Shown in pieces: positions 33,489 to 45,686 of a DNA stretch of 64,000 bases. Made by a program: the position numbers and the translations under genes. The notes beneath the pieces are model-generated. The model was not told where the DNA came from. It ran no database searches and saw only the letters and a program-made list of their open reading frames with translations. The DNA comes from Moniliella sp. 'wahieum' (lineage: Eukaryota; Basidiomycota; Moniliellomycetes; Moniliellales; Moniliellaceae). The first letter of the stretch is position 1. Each line of letters begins with the position of its first letter. The DNA lies in NCBI GenBank assembly GCA_003971905.1, contig RSEE01000064.1, positions 248,001 through 312,000 of the forward strand. Reading direction: 5' to 3'.

Positions 33489-34900
33489 AAACAAACCCAA
33501 ACGCGTACCGTTTTCGCCTTCACCTTTTACGCTTTAAGCTTTATCCTTCACCCTTCACCCTTCACCTTCACCCTTCACCCTTTACGCGTTCGCCGTATCC
33601 TTTACGCTTCAAGCTCCAAGCTCCATGTTCCCCTTCCGGTTCCTGCCATTCACGTTCCACTTGACTTCCTGCACATGCATTTCCTGCCCTTTGTCTTTTA
33701 CTCTTTGCTCATTTCCTCCTTTCCGCCTCAATCAACTTCTCTACCTAGGAAATAAGGAAATAGTCAAAATCAACTTTTCTCGCTAGGCCCCAGCCACCCG
33801 TGCACCCGAGAAGCGAGAAACGAGAAGAGAACCCCCGCCCATGCCATCATCCATCCTGCCCTCCCTGGAAGACGGGGAGGGGGGGAAGCAATAAGCAGTA
33901 CAGCAGAGACACGTGGCCAATGGCGGGGAAACAATCAAGCCACGAAGTAATCAAGAGTAGGCGGGAAGGGCGGGGGGAGGGGGGGGATTGCTCTATATGC
34001 TCGATCCGTTCGATCCGTTCCATATATGCTCGCTACGCTCGGTATGCGCGGTACGCAAGCGGAGTAACCAACGCAAGTCAGATCAGTCAGAGGAAGAGAA
34101 AAAAGAGAGAGAACAAGAGAAAGAAAAAAGAAGAAAGAAAAGAGACGAGCTCAGCAGAGAGTAGAATAACATCACAAGCGCGTTCTCGTTGCATTTGCCT
34201 ATCGCCTATCGGCTATCACCTATCGCCCCGCCCCTATTGCCTATTGCCTATTGCCTATTGCCTATTGCCTCTTGTGGGTTACAAGTTACAGGCAGACGCT
34301 GAAGCGACCAACCATCAAATCGAATCGCCTCGGATCGAATCGCCTCGGATCGAATCGCCTCGGGTCGAGGGAGAGGAAAGAGAGGGGAAATAGTGGCAGG
34401 GTACGACGTGCCGGGGTAGTAGGGGCCAGACAAGGAGAACGTCCGGGAAGCGCAGACGCAGGTGGCGCAGAGCGGGGCGCAGAGCGGGGCGCAGAGCTGC
34501 TGTTGTGATGTGATAGGGACACAAAGGAACCGAAGGGGTAGCGAAGATGATCGATGAGGGGAGATAACAGAGAGGATAGAGAGAGGATAGAGATGAGGAT
34601 CAGGCACGATCCAGATCCCGATCCCGATCCCGATCCTGATCCCAAATCACGAGTAATCCTCCTCTTCGTCCGTCAACTCCTCTACGGCCTCGATCCCGCC
34701 ATGACGACCGCCCAGTCCGCGGCGTTTGGCCCAGTGCCATCCGTCGGAATAGGGAGCAACGCGGATAGGGAGCAAGATCGATGCCCATCCCCTTGCGTCT
34801 CGGTGGGGCCGGCACGCCGAGGCCAACGCGGAAGTGGAAGTAGAAGTGGAAGAGGCAGAGGCAGATGCAGAAGCAGAGCAGAGGCAGAAGAAGAAGAACG
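33489..34900. other. Convergent intergenic region, repeat-rich
   Basis: About 1.4 kb between the MFS gene and the DHHC gene. It shows CCTTCACCCTTCACC words (33540-33590), TCGATCCGTTCGATCCGTTCC (about 34000), CCTATTG heptamers (34236-34270), three units of a 15-bp tandem ATCGAATCGCCTCGG (34316-34368), CGATCC hexamers (34612-34642) and GGAAGTAGAAGTGGAAGAGG tracts (34830-34870). Minus-strand frames below 34920 may still include the variable tail of the DHHC protein. Confidence 0.5.
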
Positions 34901-37400
34901 AAGGTGCTGCGGGAGGGAGCTTAGCCCCAGCCCCAGACCCAGGCGCAGTAGCAAAGCCTCGGTCCCCCCTCGAAGCTCTGGTTGACCTCTCCAGTCCACT
35001 CGAGCCACTGGGTGCACATGTACTGGGATTCCGCCTGACGACGCTGGTCCCGCCGGGTCAGCCAGGCCGACATGGAAGAGCAGGCGCAAATTCTGTACCG
35101 CGCCGAGATCGTAGACGTTGACGAACCGTTGACCGCGTCGGCGTGCGAGCATATCGTAATGCTGTTATCGTGTGACTCGACGGAGGTTTCCCCCCGCGCG
35201 ACGAGCAAGATTTGCCATGCAGCCATGACGGCGACTCCTAAGCCAATGACCAAGGCTAAGGTCCACGTGAGCAGTACGCACACGCGGGGCGTGTAAGTAT
35301 GCGTCCAAGTGTGAGGCGCAGTAAAAGCTTGTCGTGCCACGGGGAAGCCCGTGGCACTGATAATGATACAGGCTACGCCTAGCCACGCCATGAACAAGAC
35401 AAAGTACCGCTCGTTGCCCAGGCCAACACATTGGTTCAGCCAGGGACAGTGGTGGTCCTACGCCCAAGTGCCCGGGAAAGCAAAAGTAACAAAACCGAAA
35501 CGAAAACGAAAACGGTCAGTTCCATCTCGTGCTGCATTCTCCCTTGAGAGGGGGGACGAAGCGGATGCAGGCGAAGCAAGCGCAGCCAAAGGGGCAAGCA
35601 GGGGGGCAGGGGGGGGGGGGGCACGTACGTATTTCAAGATACACGTCTTGCACACTGAGCAGTGATGCGTACGTTCCGGTTTGGGAGGGGGTACAAGTAC
35701 CCAAGCCTCCTCCTCTCCTAACCAAGCACGAATATCGTCCTCGGTTTCGTCCTGTGCTAATGCTACGCCTGTGTCGTCAGGGGGCGCCAGCGCAGCAGAC
35801 GTATCTTCATCACTTGCGCTGCTGTGGTGGGCCAAGCCAGCCGATCGTGGTGGCCACGCATGTTTGCTCCGCATTGCCCGTTCCATCGAACGAATCTCAG
35901 GCGGCAACGCGGCCAACGCTTTGAACAGCGGTACCTTGGGACACTTGTGGCACATCTTTGTCACGGGGAACAGATCGTCCGAATCAATGTCTTCCAGCAC
36001 TGGGTCGGCACCTACTGCGCCCCGTGCGCCACTTGTGCCAGCCACCAACGCCGCGCTCGGCATGTCGAGCGAGCTGCGTGAGCTCGAGGCGAAGCCAGCG
36101 CCACTCCCCCCGGCAACGGGGTAGGAAGGCGATACATTCTGACCCATCGGTCCCATCGGCCCCATCGATCCGCCGGGGGGGAACTGGAAGCCTTGGGTCA
36201 TCGGCATTGTGGGCATGTGGTGGATAGCACCAGCGCGCGGCGTGGGGCAATCAAGACGTCGGCGTTTCGAGCGGATAAGGAACCAAGGCTAGCGCCGGTG
36301 CGGTGGCCTGCACGGCTGCTGAGGCCAATGAGATCGTCTGGGCGACCTGGGGTGGGTGCAGTGGGTGCGGCGGATGTCGCGGATGTCGCGGAGGTGTGGG
36401 GAGCATACAGGTCCTGTTCCAGCGCAGCGTCGGGCGTGTGGGCGCGGCGAGGTTCGGGGGAACGGGTGGGGAGGCGAGCGCGTGCGCCACGGGGTTATAG
36501 TGCGACGTACCAGGAGAAGAGGAAGGAGGCGCCGGGCTGCTACTTTCCGCTCCTGGTACCGGTACCGGCGCCGGCACGTGCGTGGCGGGACCAACCAAAC
36601 CAGGGTCCGGAGCGGTGTGGGATCCCGATCCGGCCGTCCTCGCATTCCCTCCGCCGGCAGGGCCAAGGGAGAGACGAGAGGGGTGGTTCGCGGCATTGGC
36701 ATTGGCATTGACATTGGCATTGACATTGACACTGGCCTTGGCATTGTGTTCTTGTCGTGCGCGTGCGCGTGCGAGCCGCTCACTAGATTCGCTAGCTTTG
36801 AGTAGCTTGATCGGCTTGGAAGGCACGACGACCAAGTCGGAATGGGCGCGGAGCGAGACGGGCGAAGCGCGAGCAACACGTTTGCGCATGGTGAGCCACC
36901 AGTGTGTGCTGCCTGGTCCGATGCGGTGTTCGTGGAGGGAAGGAGCGAGGCCTGTCATCACGCCCCCGGGAGGCTCGGTGGTGGCCATGTAGTAGTGGAA
37001 AAAGACACTGTAGCCGATAAACATACACGCCGCCAGCGTTGCCCAAAAGCGCGCCAGCAGCAGTGGTTCAGCGACGAGGGCGTGGCAGGTGAGCCGCGGG
37101 AGGGCGAGGACGGATGCGTGGGCGTCCCAGAGCGGGGCATAGGACGCCGGGAAGGGAGTCAAGACGGCGAACATGGTCGTGACTGGGAATCAAGACGGGT
37201 CAGCAGGGTGGCGGCGCTGGTCACGGAGGAGGGCAAGGCAAGACGCACAGTAGGACCAGGCGCCCATGGCGACCAGGGCCCAGCAGAGCACGATGAAGAC
37301 GGGTCCGGCGGCGCCGGTGAGCCAGTCGGCAAACGCCTCGAAGCGGCGGAAGGCGCGGTGGACGAAGGTGGCGCTGAAGCGCAGCAGGCGGCCCAGCATG
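34901..37400 (-). CDS. DHHC-type protein S-palmitoyltransferase with an interrupted zinc domain
   Basis: Transfers palmitate to protein cysteines at endomembranes. ATG 37400 starts MLGRLLRFSATF and a first TM (VFIVLCWALVAMGAWSYC). A probable 42-nt intron (GTGACC...TTCCCAG, about 37185-37227) joins CLALL to LTTMFAVLTPF. A second TM (FIGYSVFFHYYMA) follows, then a long disordered linker with an NANANV repeat (hexamers, 36693-36740). The CRD starts at MCHKC (about 35950), then about 90 residues intervene before KPERTHHCSVCKTCILKY (35650-35690). After an intron come DHHCPWLNQCVGLGNERYF (35410-35465), two more TMs, GETSVESHDN and the C-terminal QRFVNVYDLGAVQNL. The catalytic Cys is present. Frame changes near 36415 and 35155 read as indels. 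The C-terminal tail below 34950 is unresolved. Confidence 0.87.
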
Positions 37401-37661
37401 GCGCCTGGGATGCGGGGCGGCGAGGAGAAGCGGCGGCGAGGCGAGACGAGGAGGCGAGATGTAAGCGCTAAGCGGCACACCAATCCAAGTCAATTCAATT
37501 AATTCAATTCAATTTAATTCCACCGACGCGCTTGCTCCGTAGGGTTAGGGTGGAAAGCCAGCGCAACGAACGCGACCCGCTTCCGACATCTCACTTGAGC
37601 TTGGCTCTTGCCCGCGCCATCTCACAGCACCTTGTCCCCCGAACCCCATCTGCCGCCCGCC
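37401..37661. promoter_or_regulatory. Short bidirectional promoter (DHHC / INO80F-like)
   Basis: Only 261 bp separate the two divergent ATGs. It includes a 40-bp AT-rich core of AATTC repeats (about 37485-37525), which stands out in otherwise GC-rich DNA and could be the nucleosome-free centre for both genes. Confidence 0.55.
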
Positions 37662-38584
37662 ATGGGCTCCTCTGCGCCTGCCCCCCCCGCGCCCGACAAG
37701 GACAAGGAGAAGGACAAGGACAAGGCCAATCTCGGTGGCGGCGGCGTCGGCGCCGGCAAGCACAAGAGCAAAGCCTACAACACCACCCTTGCCCTCCGCT
37801 CCGACGCAGCCAAGTACCGCGCCAAGTACAAGGACCTCAAGCGCCAAGTCCTCCTCATCGAAAGCCAGAACGACCAGATGCACAACAACGTTGCAGCTTA
37901 AGCGCAACATCCAGCGTATGCGTCTGGAACGTGCGTACGTACCTTTCCTCGCCTCCCTGCCCCGCGTCAACGTCAACGTCAACGTCCATGTCAACGTCGA
38001 CGTCGATGGCGACCCACAACCCCTATCCCCGCATTTCACACCAACTGACCCACTGCCTTACCCACGCCCACGCCGCATGTGGCCCACAGCTTGCTGTATG
38101 AGAAGATGGAGGCGGAGGTTCTGGCCATGGAACAGCTCGAGATGGAGCTCGACCCGACCGCGCACCCTGCCGACACGGGTCTGGACAAGAGCTTGACCAC
38201 TGGAAATGGCACGAGCACTGCCCACCCCGATGAAGCGGGTGATCATACTACTGCCACTGCCACTGCCACTGCCACATCCAACCCGGCCCTGCAGGCAGAA
38301 CAAGCGGGCACTTCGCGTTCCCCTCGTTCTTCACGGCGCGAACGCGAGCAGGACCGAGACCTGCCACGAGGCCGAAGCTACTCTTCTTCCCCTGAGTCGG
38401 ACCGACGTCACGGGCGCGACATTAGTCGTTCTCGTTCTCCTTCTGCGTACCGGCACCGCAGTGGTGCGGACTACTCTCCCCCGATGCCGATGTCGATGCC
38501 GATGGGCCAGGGGAGGAAGCCTTGGATCCCTCTCCGGCCCGGCGAACTGTGCGGGACTACTCGTCGTCCGAAGAAGAGTTCTAG
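37662..38584 (+). CDS. INO80F/TFPT-like coiled-coil protein (probable INO80 remodeller subunit)
   Basis: ATG 37662 in CCGCCATGGG. After a Lys/Asp-rich DKDKEKDKDK stretch, a coiled coil matches the INO80F/TFPT type: KYRAKYKDLKRQVLLIESQN, then LKRNIQRMRLERA, then a 155-nt intron (37935-38089, GTACGT...CCACAG, branch CTGAC), then LLYEKMEAEVLAMEQLEMEL. This KYxxLKxKxxxxExxND...NIxRxxxERxxLxE pattern is characteristic of the domain, so I infer a role in INO80 chromatin remodelling. The rest is disordered: a TATATA repeat (CTGCCA hexamers, 38248-38275), RS/RD-rich stretches, and an acidic end RTVRDYSSSEEEF with stop at 38582-38584. Two frame changes (near 37897 and 38478, at a C run) are read as indels. 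Confidence 0.68.
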
Positions 38585-39076
38585 TTGGTGTACCTCTAAC
38601 CTAAACCTACGAGGGCGTGCGCCGGGGCGGGGGCGCGTTTCCGCATCGCATGGGGGTAGTCTCAGCGTGTCAGCGGCCAGAACAGTGGAGTTGTATCGTC
38701 TTTGTATCCTATCGATCCAACAGAATCCAACGCAGGGTGCGCCAGGGAGAGGGGTACAGAATTCAGAGGGTGGGGTGACGGAGATGGGGTGAGAAAAGGT
38801 CCGAAGTCCAGCATGCCGCCGTGTGGGGACGGGGAAGACATGCAGGTAAAGGAAAACCTCTCGCAAAGGGAACTGAAGCAAGGGATGACAAAAGACAAAA
38901 GGGGTAGATGATCCCAGTGTAGGAGCGGAGAGGGGGAGGGGGCTGATATATCTGTGGGAGCAGATGTGCTGACTTTTCCGATGGGCAGCGTAGTAGGTTT
39001 GGTGGGGAGGGGGGAAAGGGGGAGGGGGAGGGGGAGGGGGAGGGGGGAAGCTGTCCACATGGTGCACTTCTCAAGT
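38585..39076. other. Convergent 3' spacer
   Basis: 492 bp between convergent genes. It includes a G/A-rich stretch with GAGGGG repeats at about 39003-39050. No gene or terminator motif can be assigned. Confidence 0.5.
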
Positions 39077-40528
39077 TTAGAGCAACGCCATCCCCGCTCC
39101 TAGCGCAGCGACCACAGCCACTGCGGCCCCTACGACCGTCTTGACGGCTGCGGACTTTTTAGGTTGTGCCGACGAGCCAATCAAGCTGCTTGCGACGCTG
39201 GCCGAGGTGGCCTGGGCTGCGGCGGAAGCCGAGGGTGAGGCAGAGAGGTGGGTAGTGGCAAGGTGGCGGCGGTGGTAGGGAGAGAAGAAAGGGCCGCAGG
39301 CTCTGTGGACGAAGGCACAGGGAGTACACTGTTCTTGTCTACATACCCAATGCGAGCAAGCCATTGCTAATTGTCGACACGGCCGAGCAAGAGCTTGGAG
39401 TCGGGTACGAGTACGCAGCGGACGGGGTTACCTGGTCCTCCTGTGCGTTCTGGTACGAGTAGGCGGTGGCGCCTACAGTGTAGATACCCGAAAAGTACTG
39501 TTGGAAAGTGGAGGTGGAGCCGTCGGGTTGCGGGTACAGGCCAGGCGGGTAAGCCGAGTCGGCCTCGCACGATTCAAACGTCCCGTTGGTAAGGGGAAGT
39601 TGGGCCATGACGAACTGGCATCCCATTTCGTCGAGGGTGTGCTGACATTCGGTCGTTGGCGTTGCCTCGTCCGAACCGGCAATGCACACACGGAAACACA
39701 TTTCGGACGAAGAGATGTAGTTCATCCACTCTTCGTAAAACACATCCGTCTTGCCATCTTGGATGTTGGAGGTGACATTGCCGCCCACAGGATTGCCCAT
39801 GTTGGTCGCACCGTGAGGATCCAACTCTCCTCCCGAGTCACCGGGAGCGACATTGATGTTGGTAAAGTCGCCGAGCGTGGCGTAGAGCTGGAGGTACAGC
39901 GTCTTGACGAACTGGACCGCAGTGACGGTACCATCGGGCTAGAGGAGAGAAAAAACAGAGAAAGCAGACGTCAGCCCATGGGCTCGGGGATCCAGCAAAG
40001 AAAGAAAGGACAAGAAGCACAGAGGGCAGGACGGTCAGAGAACGTACGATGACACGGGCATTGTTGCGAGGCTTGGTACAGTAAGCGACCGTCGTTTGTT
40101 CCAAATCTCCTAGGGTGTCGGTATTGTTAAGGGGAGAAGGGGCAAACGTGCACCAGTCATCGATGGAGTTGACACTGGCCAAGCGGGAGTCCGAAGTCTG
40201 GTTGATAGCCGTGTTGAGTTGGGGTTCGTCGGGGTTGGTGGGACCGTTCTTGCCGCGGCCGGTGACGCCCCAGTAGGTAGGACTGGGGGAGCCGTACGAG
40301 AAGGGGGCGGGGCTGGCAACGGACCAGACACCTACATCAGTAGCAAGCGTCGTGGTAATTGGCATGGTGGTGACCACCGACACGGACGACGTTTTGGTCA
40401 CTGCCCGCTTGTCGACCATTGCGTTGGGGGGCTGGGCTGCGGGCCTCGGGACGGTAGAGGATGGCGCGTGCGGACACGCTGCTGGCCGCAGCCAGAGCAG
40501 CAACAAGAGACGATCCCACGACGTGCAT
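39077..40528 (-). CDS. Secreted mAG-family glycoprotein with C-terminal anchor signal
   Basis: Extracellular protein of the fungal 'macrophage activating glycoprotein' family; molecular function unknown. ATG 40528 opens a signal peptide (MHVVGSSLVAALAAASSVSA), then a Ser/Thr-rich region with VVTTMPITTT. The conserved core follows: SVNSIDDWCTFAP...TVAYCTKPRNNARVI, a 109-nt intron (39939-40047, GTACGT...CTCTAG), PDGTVTAVQFVKT, DFTNINV, GGELDPHGATNMGNPVGGNV, then the Cys-rich end EMCFRVC...CQHTLDEMGCQFVM...FESCEAD. A 130-nt intron (39217-39346, GTATGT...CCGCAG) leads to a Ser/Ala-rich stalk and a hydrophobic tail (VVGAAVAVVAALGAGMALL), which suggests a GPI anchor. One frame change near 40460 sits between signal peptide and core. 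The family is typical of basidiomycetes. Confidence 0.87.
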
Positions 40529-40612
40529 CGGTGGTCTGGAAGCAGGGAAAGAGGGACGAAGAGGGTAGCTGTTGCTGGCTGGTCGGCGGTGGGGGTTGGG
40601 GACGGCCATCTC

Positions 40613-40620
40613 CCTTTATA
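40613..40620 (-). promoter_or_regulatory. TATA box of the mAG gene
   Basis: TATAAAGG on the minus strand (within GGGTATAAAGGGAG), 85-92 bp upstream of the ATG. It is the cleanest TATA box in the window. Confidence 0.65.
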
Positions 40621-43600
40621 CCCCGTCCGTGGACAGCAACGGATAGCCGCCCGCAGCAGAGGGCGTCCCAGTGGGCAGCATGTACCATGTATGTCATGGC
40701 GCCCAGCTGCGCCCCGAGGCTGGCGCCGTGCTCGTCAGCGCGTCAAGTCACTAGGGACTAGGGGTACGAGAGTCGCAGGCCTACTACTAGGATGATCGAG
40801 ATAATCACCATCGATCATCGACCACTTCTCCCATGTTCATGACCATGGCACCGCGGTCACGCGGTCACGTTCAGCGTGCAAGTGAACGAGCCCATGTCAC
40901 ACGTCCTGTTGGTGGCCATCCAGCCGCACCCGCAAGCGGCTGGCCTGGCCTGGGCTTGGACGGCGACAGTGCAGTGCTCCGACCTGTGGTATAGGACTGC
41001 TAGGACGTGCGCCGGACGAACCTAGGCGACCTAGGCGACCCACAAGGCGACTCAGTACTCATGACGCTTGAAGCTACCCACGCCTGTGGCCCACAAGCAG
41101 GTGGTGCGGATCAACCCAGCGAGACTGGCGGTGTACAGTGGGGGGTGAGATAGCAGCTAGATCGGCCAGTGCGATCAGAAATCACAGATCGGTGTAGATC
41201 GCACCGACGCCGGCCGTGTGCCCATCACATGTCATGTCACATGCTCCCACCGCCCTCACACAGGCCTCAGGCTCAGGCCTCACAACCCCGTCTTTTGGCC
41301 GATCGCTAGCACAGGGCAGGTGTAAAGGCAGTGAGGCCGTGAGGCCTGAGGATTGGGTGCCGTTTGCGTCTCGTGGGGAGAGGGTGATGGTCAGCCTGAT
41401 CGCTGAGCCTCAGCAGCTCGGCCCGTTTCTATCATCCACATTATCCCCTCTTTGCACCCGGCAGTTCTGCGTGTGGCGGTCAGAAGAAGACTGGCAGATA
41501 ATGTTGGGGCCCTGAAGCCTGAGATGCTGAGGGCGTTGAGCCTGTGTGTGCATGTGATCGATGATCTGAGGCGGGTGTGCTATACACATTGGGCAAATGG
41601 TGGCACAAAATGGACACCCTCGGCACACGGCGTATACTATTACTTTGCGGACGCGTCCTGTTTCCTCCTATCTGCCAAACTAGATCATGTTGGAGGATGA
41701 TCTCGATGCTCCCTCAGCACTCTCGGGCTGACACTGAGTACTACCTGAGGCCTGAGCGAGCGCTCAGGCCGCTCAGGCTGAGCGCTGATCGATTGTCCTG
41801 AGTTTGATGTTGAGTGTATCAGTGATGGTCCTGCTGATGCTCTAGAAGCTGCTCAGGCTGAGCGCTGAAGTGAACCTGAACGTCTAAACGCCTAAAGGCA
41901 TCTCGTCATCATGATCGATGATGTCGCTGATGCCAGGATGGAAGAAAGTCTCTGTCGGCGCCTAATGTACCTCTACTCCGATCGACGAACAAGGCGGTGG
42001 CGACACAAGCATGGTCTTCACCGGGGCTCACATATGTTCATCGGCATCGGTTCTATCTATGCAATCAACAAGAAAAGCCCCAAATCTATCCCTCCGTCTT
42101 GCTGAAATGGCTCATTCTCTCTCACCTTGCCGCTGCTGCCAATGCATACGGTCCTGGCTGCCTCTCTGGTTATCCATGCGTGGTTGCGAAGTTAGGCCGG
42201 TGTTTTGGCGGATGCTTACTAGTTGGAGCATGATGCATGATGCATGGGATGAAACGTGTGTGAGGGCCTTGAAGTCAAGCGTCAACGCGTCAAAGCTTCA
42301 AGCTTCAAGCTTCAATGTCTTCAACAGGAAGGTCAGTGGATGAAGACCATCTACGGTCTAGCTTGCCGCACAGAGACACCTACCTACTCTCACTCAGTAC
42401 TCATCGATCATCGTCCATGCATGGTTACTACTAAGGCTTAGTACTAATCGACGTACACCCCCGAAGAACTTCATCGATGCCAATAATTTACCTTGCACTA
42501 CACACACAATCCAAACGAAACCGAAACCCGGCCAAAATGTGGTTCTCTCTTCGAGCGTACGCGAATCCATGTCACAACCCTTTTCTTGTCACTTTGGCGA
42601 GACGGACATACAACAGACTCGATGGCGATGCGATCCATGATCCATGTTCCATCGCGGTTTCTCACCGGCGCACGAGTGGTGCTTCTCCCGCATCGCAACA
42701 TTAACCTCGGCAGTGAAGTGTGACGATGAGAACGTACATGAACCTATAGCAGGGTTCTCAACCGGAGAGATAGATGCTTTCAACGTGCGTGTTTGCTTCA
42801 GGTCTCCGAACCTGCCAGAGATTTCACTTAATTTGCGCGCGTGAGGCCCTCAATAGACCCGAAGTCTGATGGTCGATGCGATGGCGAAGGTGGTCGAGTC
42901 CGTATCTGGAGAAGTCGTACTACCAATGGAAGAGGAAGAGAGCGGTCTGGGGGGGAAAGGGTACACTCCGGTGACAACAAACAGTATGTTGTGCCCAAAT
43001 CCACTGCAACATCAACACCAATCATCGGCCCGTTGATCCATATTGGGGCTTTTGGGCACGAGATGCGGATCTATGCCAGTGATGCTAGGAGGATGCATGA
43101 TGCAGGTATAATGAGGGATACATATACCATGGTTTATCGTATCGGATGGTCTTGGCAGCCTTAGGTGGCCTGCTTGTGGCAAGCCGCCAAAACCCGCAAA
43201 CTGCACAGTCCGTTTTGCCCCAAACAAGACTCGACGGATGGGGTCCAATCCGCAAGAACCAAGAACTTTACTAGTTACTGCCATGGAAGAACCAACAACA
43301 ACAGCGTTGCATGTCGATGTGTATGCCAGCGGGGCATCCGGTGTCCATGAGGGAGGGTTGTGTTGACATGTCAAGTTGACCGGCCTGGAAGATCTCCGAG
43401 CAGGCTGCTCTCTCGGCCGCCCATTCCAAGATCGACCCTATTAACCCGCCGACATACAAAGTTGGACCACCGACGTTGAAATTGAAATTGCACCGTGCGG
43501 GAATGCGCAGCCTCGGGCGGAAGCACGCATTCCGCCCGGTTGGGGACTCCGCACCGAGGCGCGAAGAACGGGGCGCGAGGCCACTGGTACGCTCGAAGGG

Positions 43601-43686
43601 GACAGCGAATAATCCAGTCGAGAGCCGCCGATCCACCAACGCCAACTCGTCCCTCTTTGCGCTCCCTCCGTGGCTCCCCTTCTTCC
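40621..43686. other. Long spacer rich in palindromic words
   Basis: About 3 kb without a supportable gene. It contains five clusters of GCCTGAG/CTCAGGC-type words (41264-41285, 41333-41355, 41513-41535, 41745-41790, 41848-41865), with the 18-mer GCTCAGGCTGAGCGCTGA present twice. It also has ACTCAGTACT-type words (41050, 41733, 42392), tandem CTTCAAG words (42292-42312), and GATCATCGATCATCG-type words near 40798-40820. The open frames are short and unconserved. Confidence 0.5.
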
Positions 43687-45073
43687 ATGGCGCAGTTGGG
43701 TGGCCTGTCTCTGGGCGTCGGCTGCGTCCGCTGTTATGCGCCGGGCGCATGGCGTGGCTGCTCCCGTCGCTCGGGCCGGCGTGGCCGGTATTCGCGCGTT
43801 CTGCGGCCTGGCCTGGGCGTGGGCCTGTTCCCGCGCTGACTGCGGCGTGTCACCGCTGTTCCACCACGCCTTCTCTTCCACCGCCCGCGCCGCCTGGACC
43901 CTTCGCCCATTTCGCCCGCCAAAACGTCTCGGACAGTCAAACCCCGCCCTGCCCCTCCTGGCCCTGCCAAGCGCGCCCCTCCTGCCGCGGAGGCACCTAC
44001 CAAACGGACCCCGGCTCCTTCGGCTACGCCTACGCCTACGCCTGCCTCCACGCATGCTCCCTACTCCTCTGCGGACCGATCCACCATCACCGAGTCGGTG
44101 GTGGGCGCGAAATTGTCCGATGACCCCGTGGTGATCTACCGTGGCGGGGCAGCGTCTGCGACGCTGTTCAATGATGTGGTGGGCCTACTGTTTCTGCTTG
44201 TGGGCGGTACGTTTTCGTATATGATTTTGAACTACTTGCCCTGGCCGTTACCCTTTTTTTGGGTTTGATGCGTCGGATCCGGAAAAGTCTCAACCTGCTC
44301 CGCTTTGGTTGCGGGTGGTGGCGTCGGTGTTTGTAGCGCTGCTCGGGGTGGGGGTACGTTGTACTTTATTGGACTCCAAGCTCGAGCGATCACGCGCATG
44401 ACGCTCCACCTCAAGTCGGGCTTGGTCGCGGTCCGCACGGTCAAACCGACACTGTGGTGGTACGTTCCGAGCCGGTGGTGTGACTCGGCCAAGCACGGCG
44501 TACGCCATCCGTTGTGCACGACCGATGGTCGGATCGGCAGCCCAGTGGACAAACACGTGCGCGTCTTCTCCCTCGAAAGGGTGTTTATGCACATCAATCG
44601 TTCGTCCATCCAGTACCATCTGCGCAACGACTTGATGCCGATGGAAGTCGCGCAGCTGTTCCAGGTACTTCCCAAGCCGCAGACACGTCAACTCAAGAAC
44701 GGCAAGTACACCTCGAAAGAATCGGCCGACCGAGAAGATATGACCCTTCATGCTTGTGCGTCCGTAAGGTGCTGTTTGGCTTGCGTGCCAGTGGCGGTCG
44801 GCCCGAAGCCAAAACGGGGTACTGGTTAACCCGCGCTTGGCGGGAACTGATGCTGCCCCGTTGCGACTGGGCCGATGGTCTGCGGCGGAGGCCAAGGCGA
44901 TTCGCGCCGAGGGCGACGCCTACCTCAACCGGCTGATCGAGCTACAGGCCAAGCAATCCAGAATGGATCCAGCGCAGCTGCACAGCAAGATCATGCCCGA
45001 CGGCTTGGCTGAGCGGCAAGTGTGGTTCCGCAACCGCAAGGACTTTGATGACTTGTTCCCCGAAGCCATGTGA
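43687..45073 (+). CDS. TMEM223-like mitochondrial inner-membrane protein
   Basis: From a start at 43687 (or 43670) the sequence begins with an Arg-rich, acid-poor presequence (RSGRRGRYSRVLR) followed by a Pro/Ala-rich stretch. Then KLSDDPVVIYRGGAASATLF leads into two TMs (VVGLLFLLVGGTFSYMILNY and LRVVASVFVALLGVG), then ITRMTLHLKSGLVAVRTVKP and LMPMEVAQLFQVLPK. A charged C-terminus follows (AEAKAIRAEGDAYLNRLIEL), with stop at 45071-45073. The order 'xxVLLxxHxxxxF', two helices and a basic beta-rich tail resembles TMEM223/TMEM186. Human TMEM223 acts in mitochondrial COX1 translation, but transfer of that role is inference. Frame breaks at a T7 run (44253-44260), at a G-rich run near 44350 and near 44775-44850 are indel-like. 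Confidence 0.5.
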
Positions 45074-45686
45074 GCTGCCAAAGCACGCGCTGGGTGCATG
45101 CGGGTGCATGCGTGCTGGACGTGTGGCGATGGGTGCCAGCAACACTCTGTCGATCCATACGCGATCCAATCCATTCCCATGCGAGAGGATGTGTTGAGGA
45201 CGAGAGAGTTAGACGTCGGCGTGGGTCGGATGGCGGTCGCATGTGATGTGACATGGGACTGAGGTAGCAGTGGTCGCGTCACAGTGACAGGCCAGTGGAA
45301 GTGGGTCACGCGGTCACGTGCGATCCTCACGTGTCGCATGTGCTGCACGTGACGCTTCCATCACTACGAGAGGCTGCCATTTCACATTTCAATCTGACCC
45401 CGAGACTTGAGGCATCACACATCACACACGCATCACATCGGACAGCATGCCATGCCGCATGGGGCGATAGGGTTACCCAGGCGAGGGGGCAGACGGGCGT
45501 AGGGTTGCACCATGCTCGGGCGCAATGAAAAGGGAGCCGCAGCGGGGGGGTGGGGAGCCGGCAGGGGCACAGGCGCTGTGTCCCACGCAGTGCGACTGGG
45601 TGGGCGCTGGCCCAGGCTGGGCTTGCCGTGCCTTGTCTTCCGCCGGCTCTGCTCTACCAAGCCAACGCCCGCCTGGAGTGGTCCCA
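45074..45686. promoter_or_regulatory. Upstream region of eS25
   Basis: It contains clustered CACGTGA/TCACGTG and CATGTGACATG words (45240-45360), then the GC-rich region that must hold the eS25 transcription start. The 5'UTR exon ends at 45687. Confidence 0.45.

Noticed and set aside
35690-35950. Treating the DHHC insertion as an unspliced intron
   Set aside because: Candidate GTACCG...TTAG ends leave the wrong phase, and the insert itself has coding-like composition; kept as exon with a finding.
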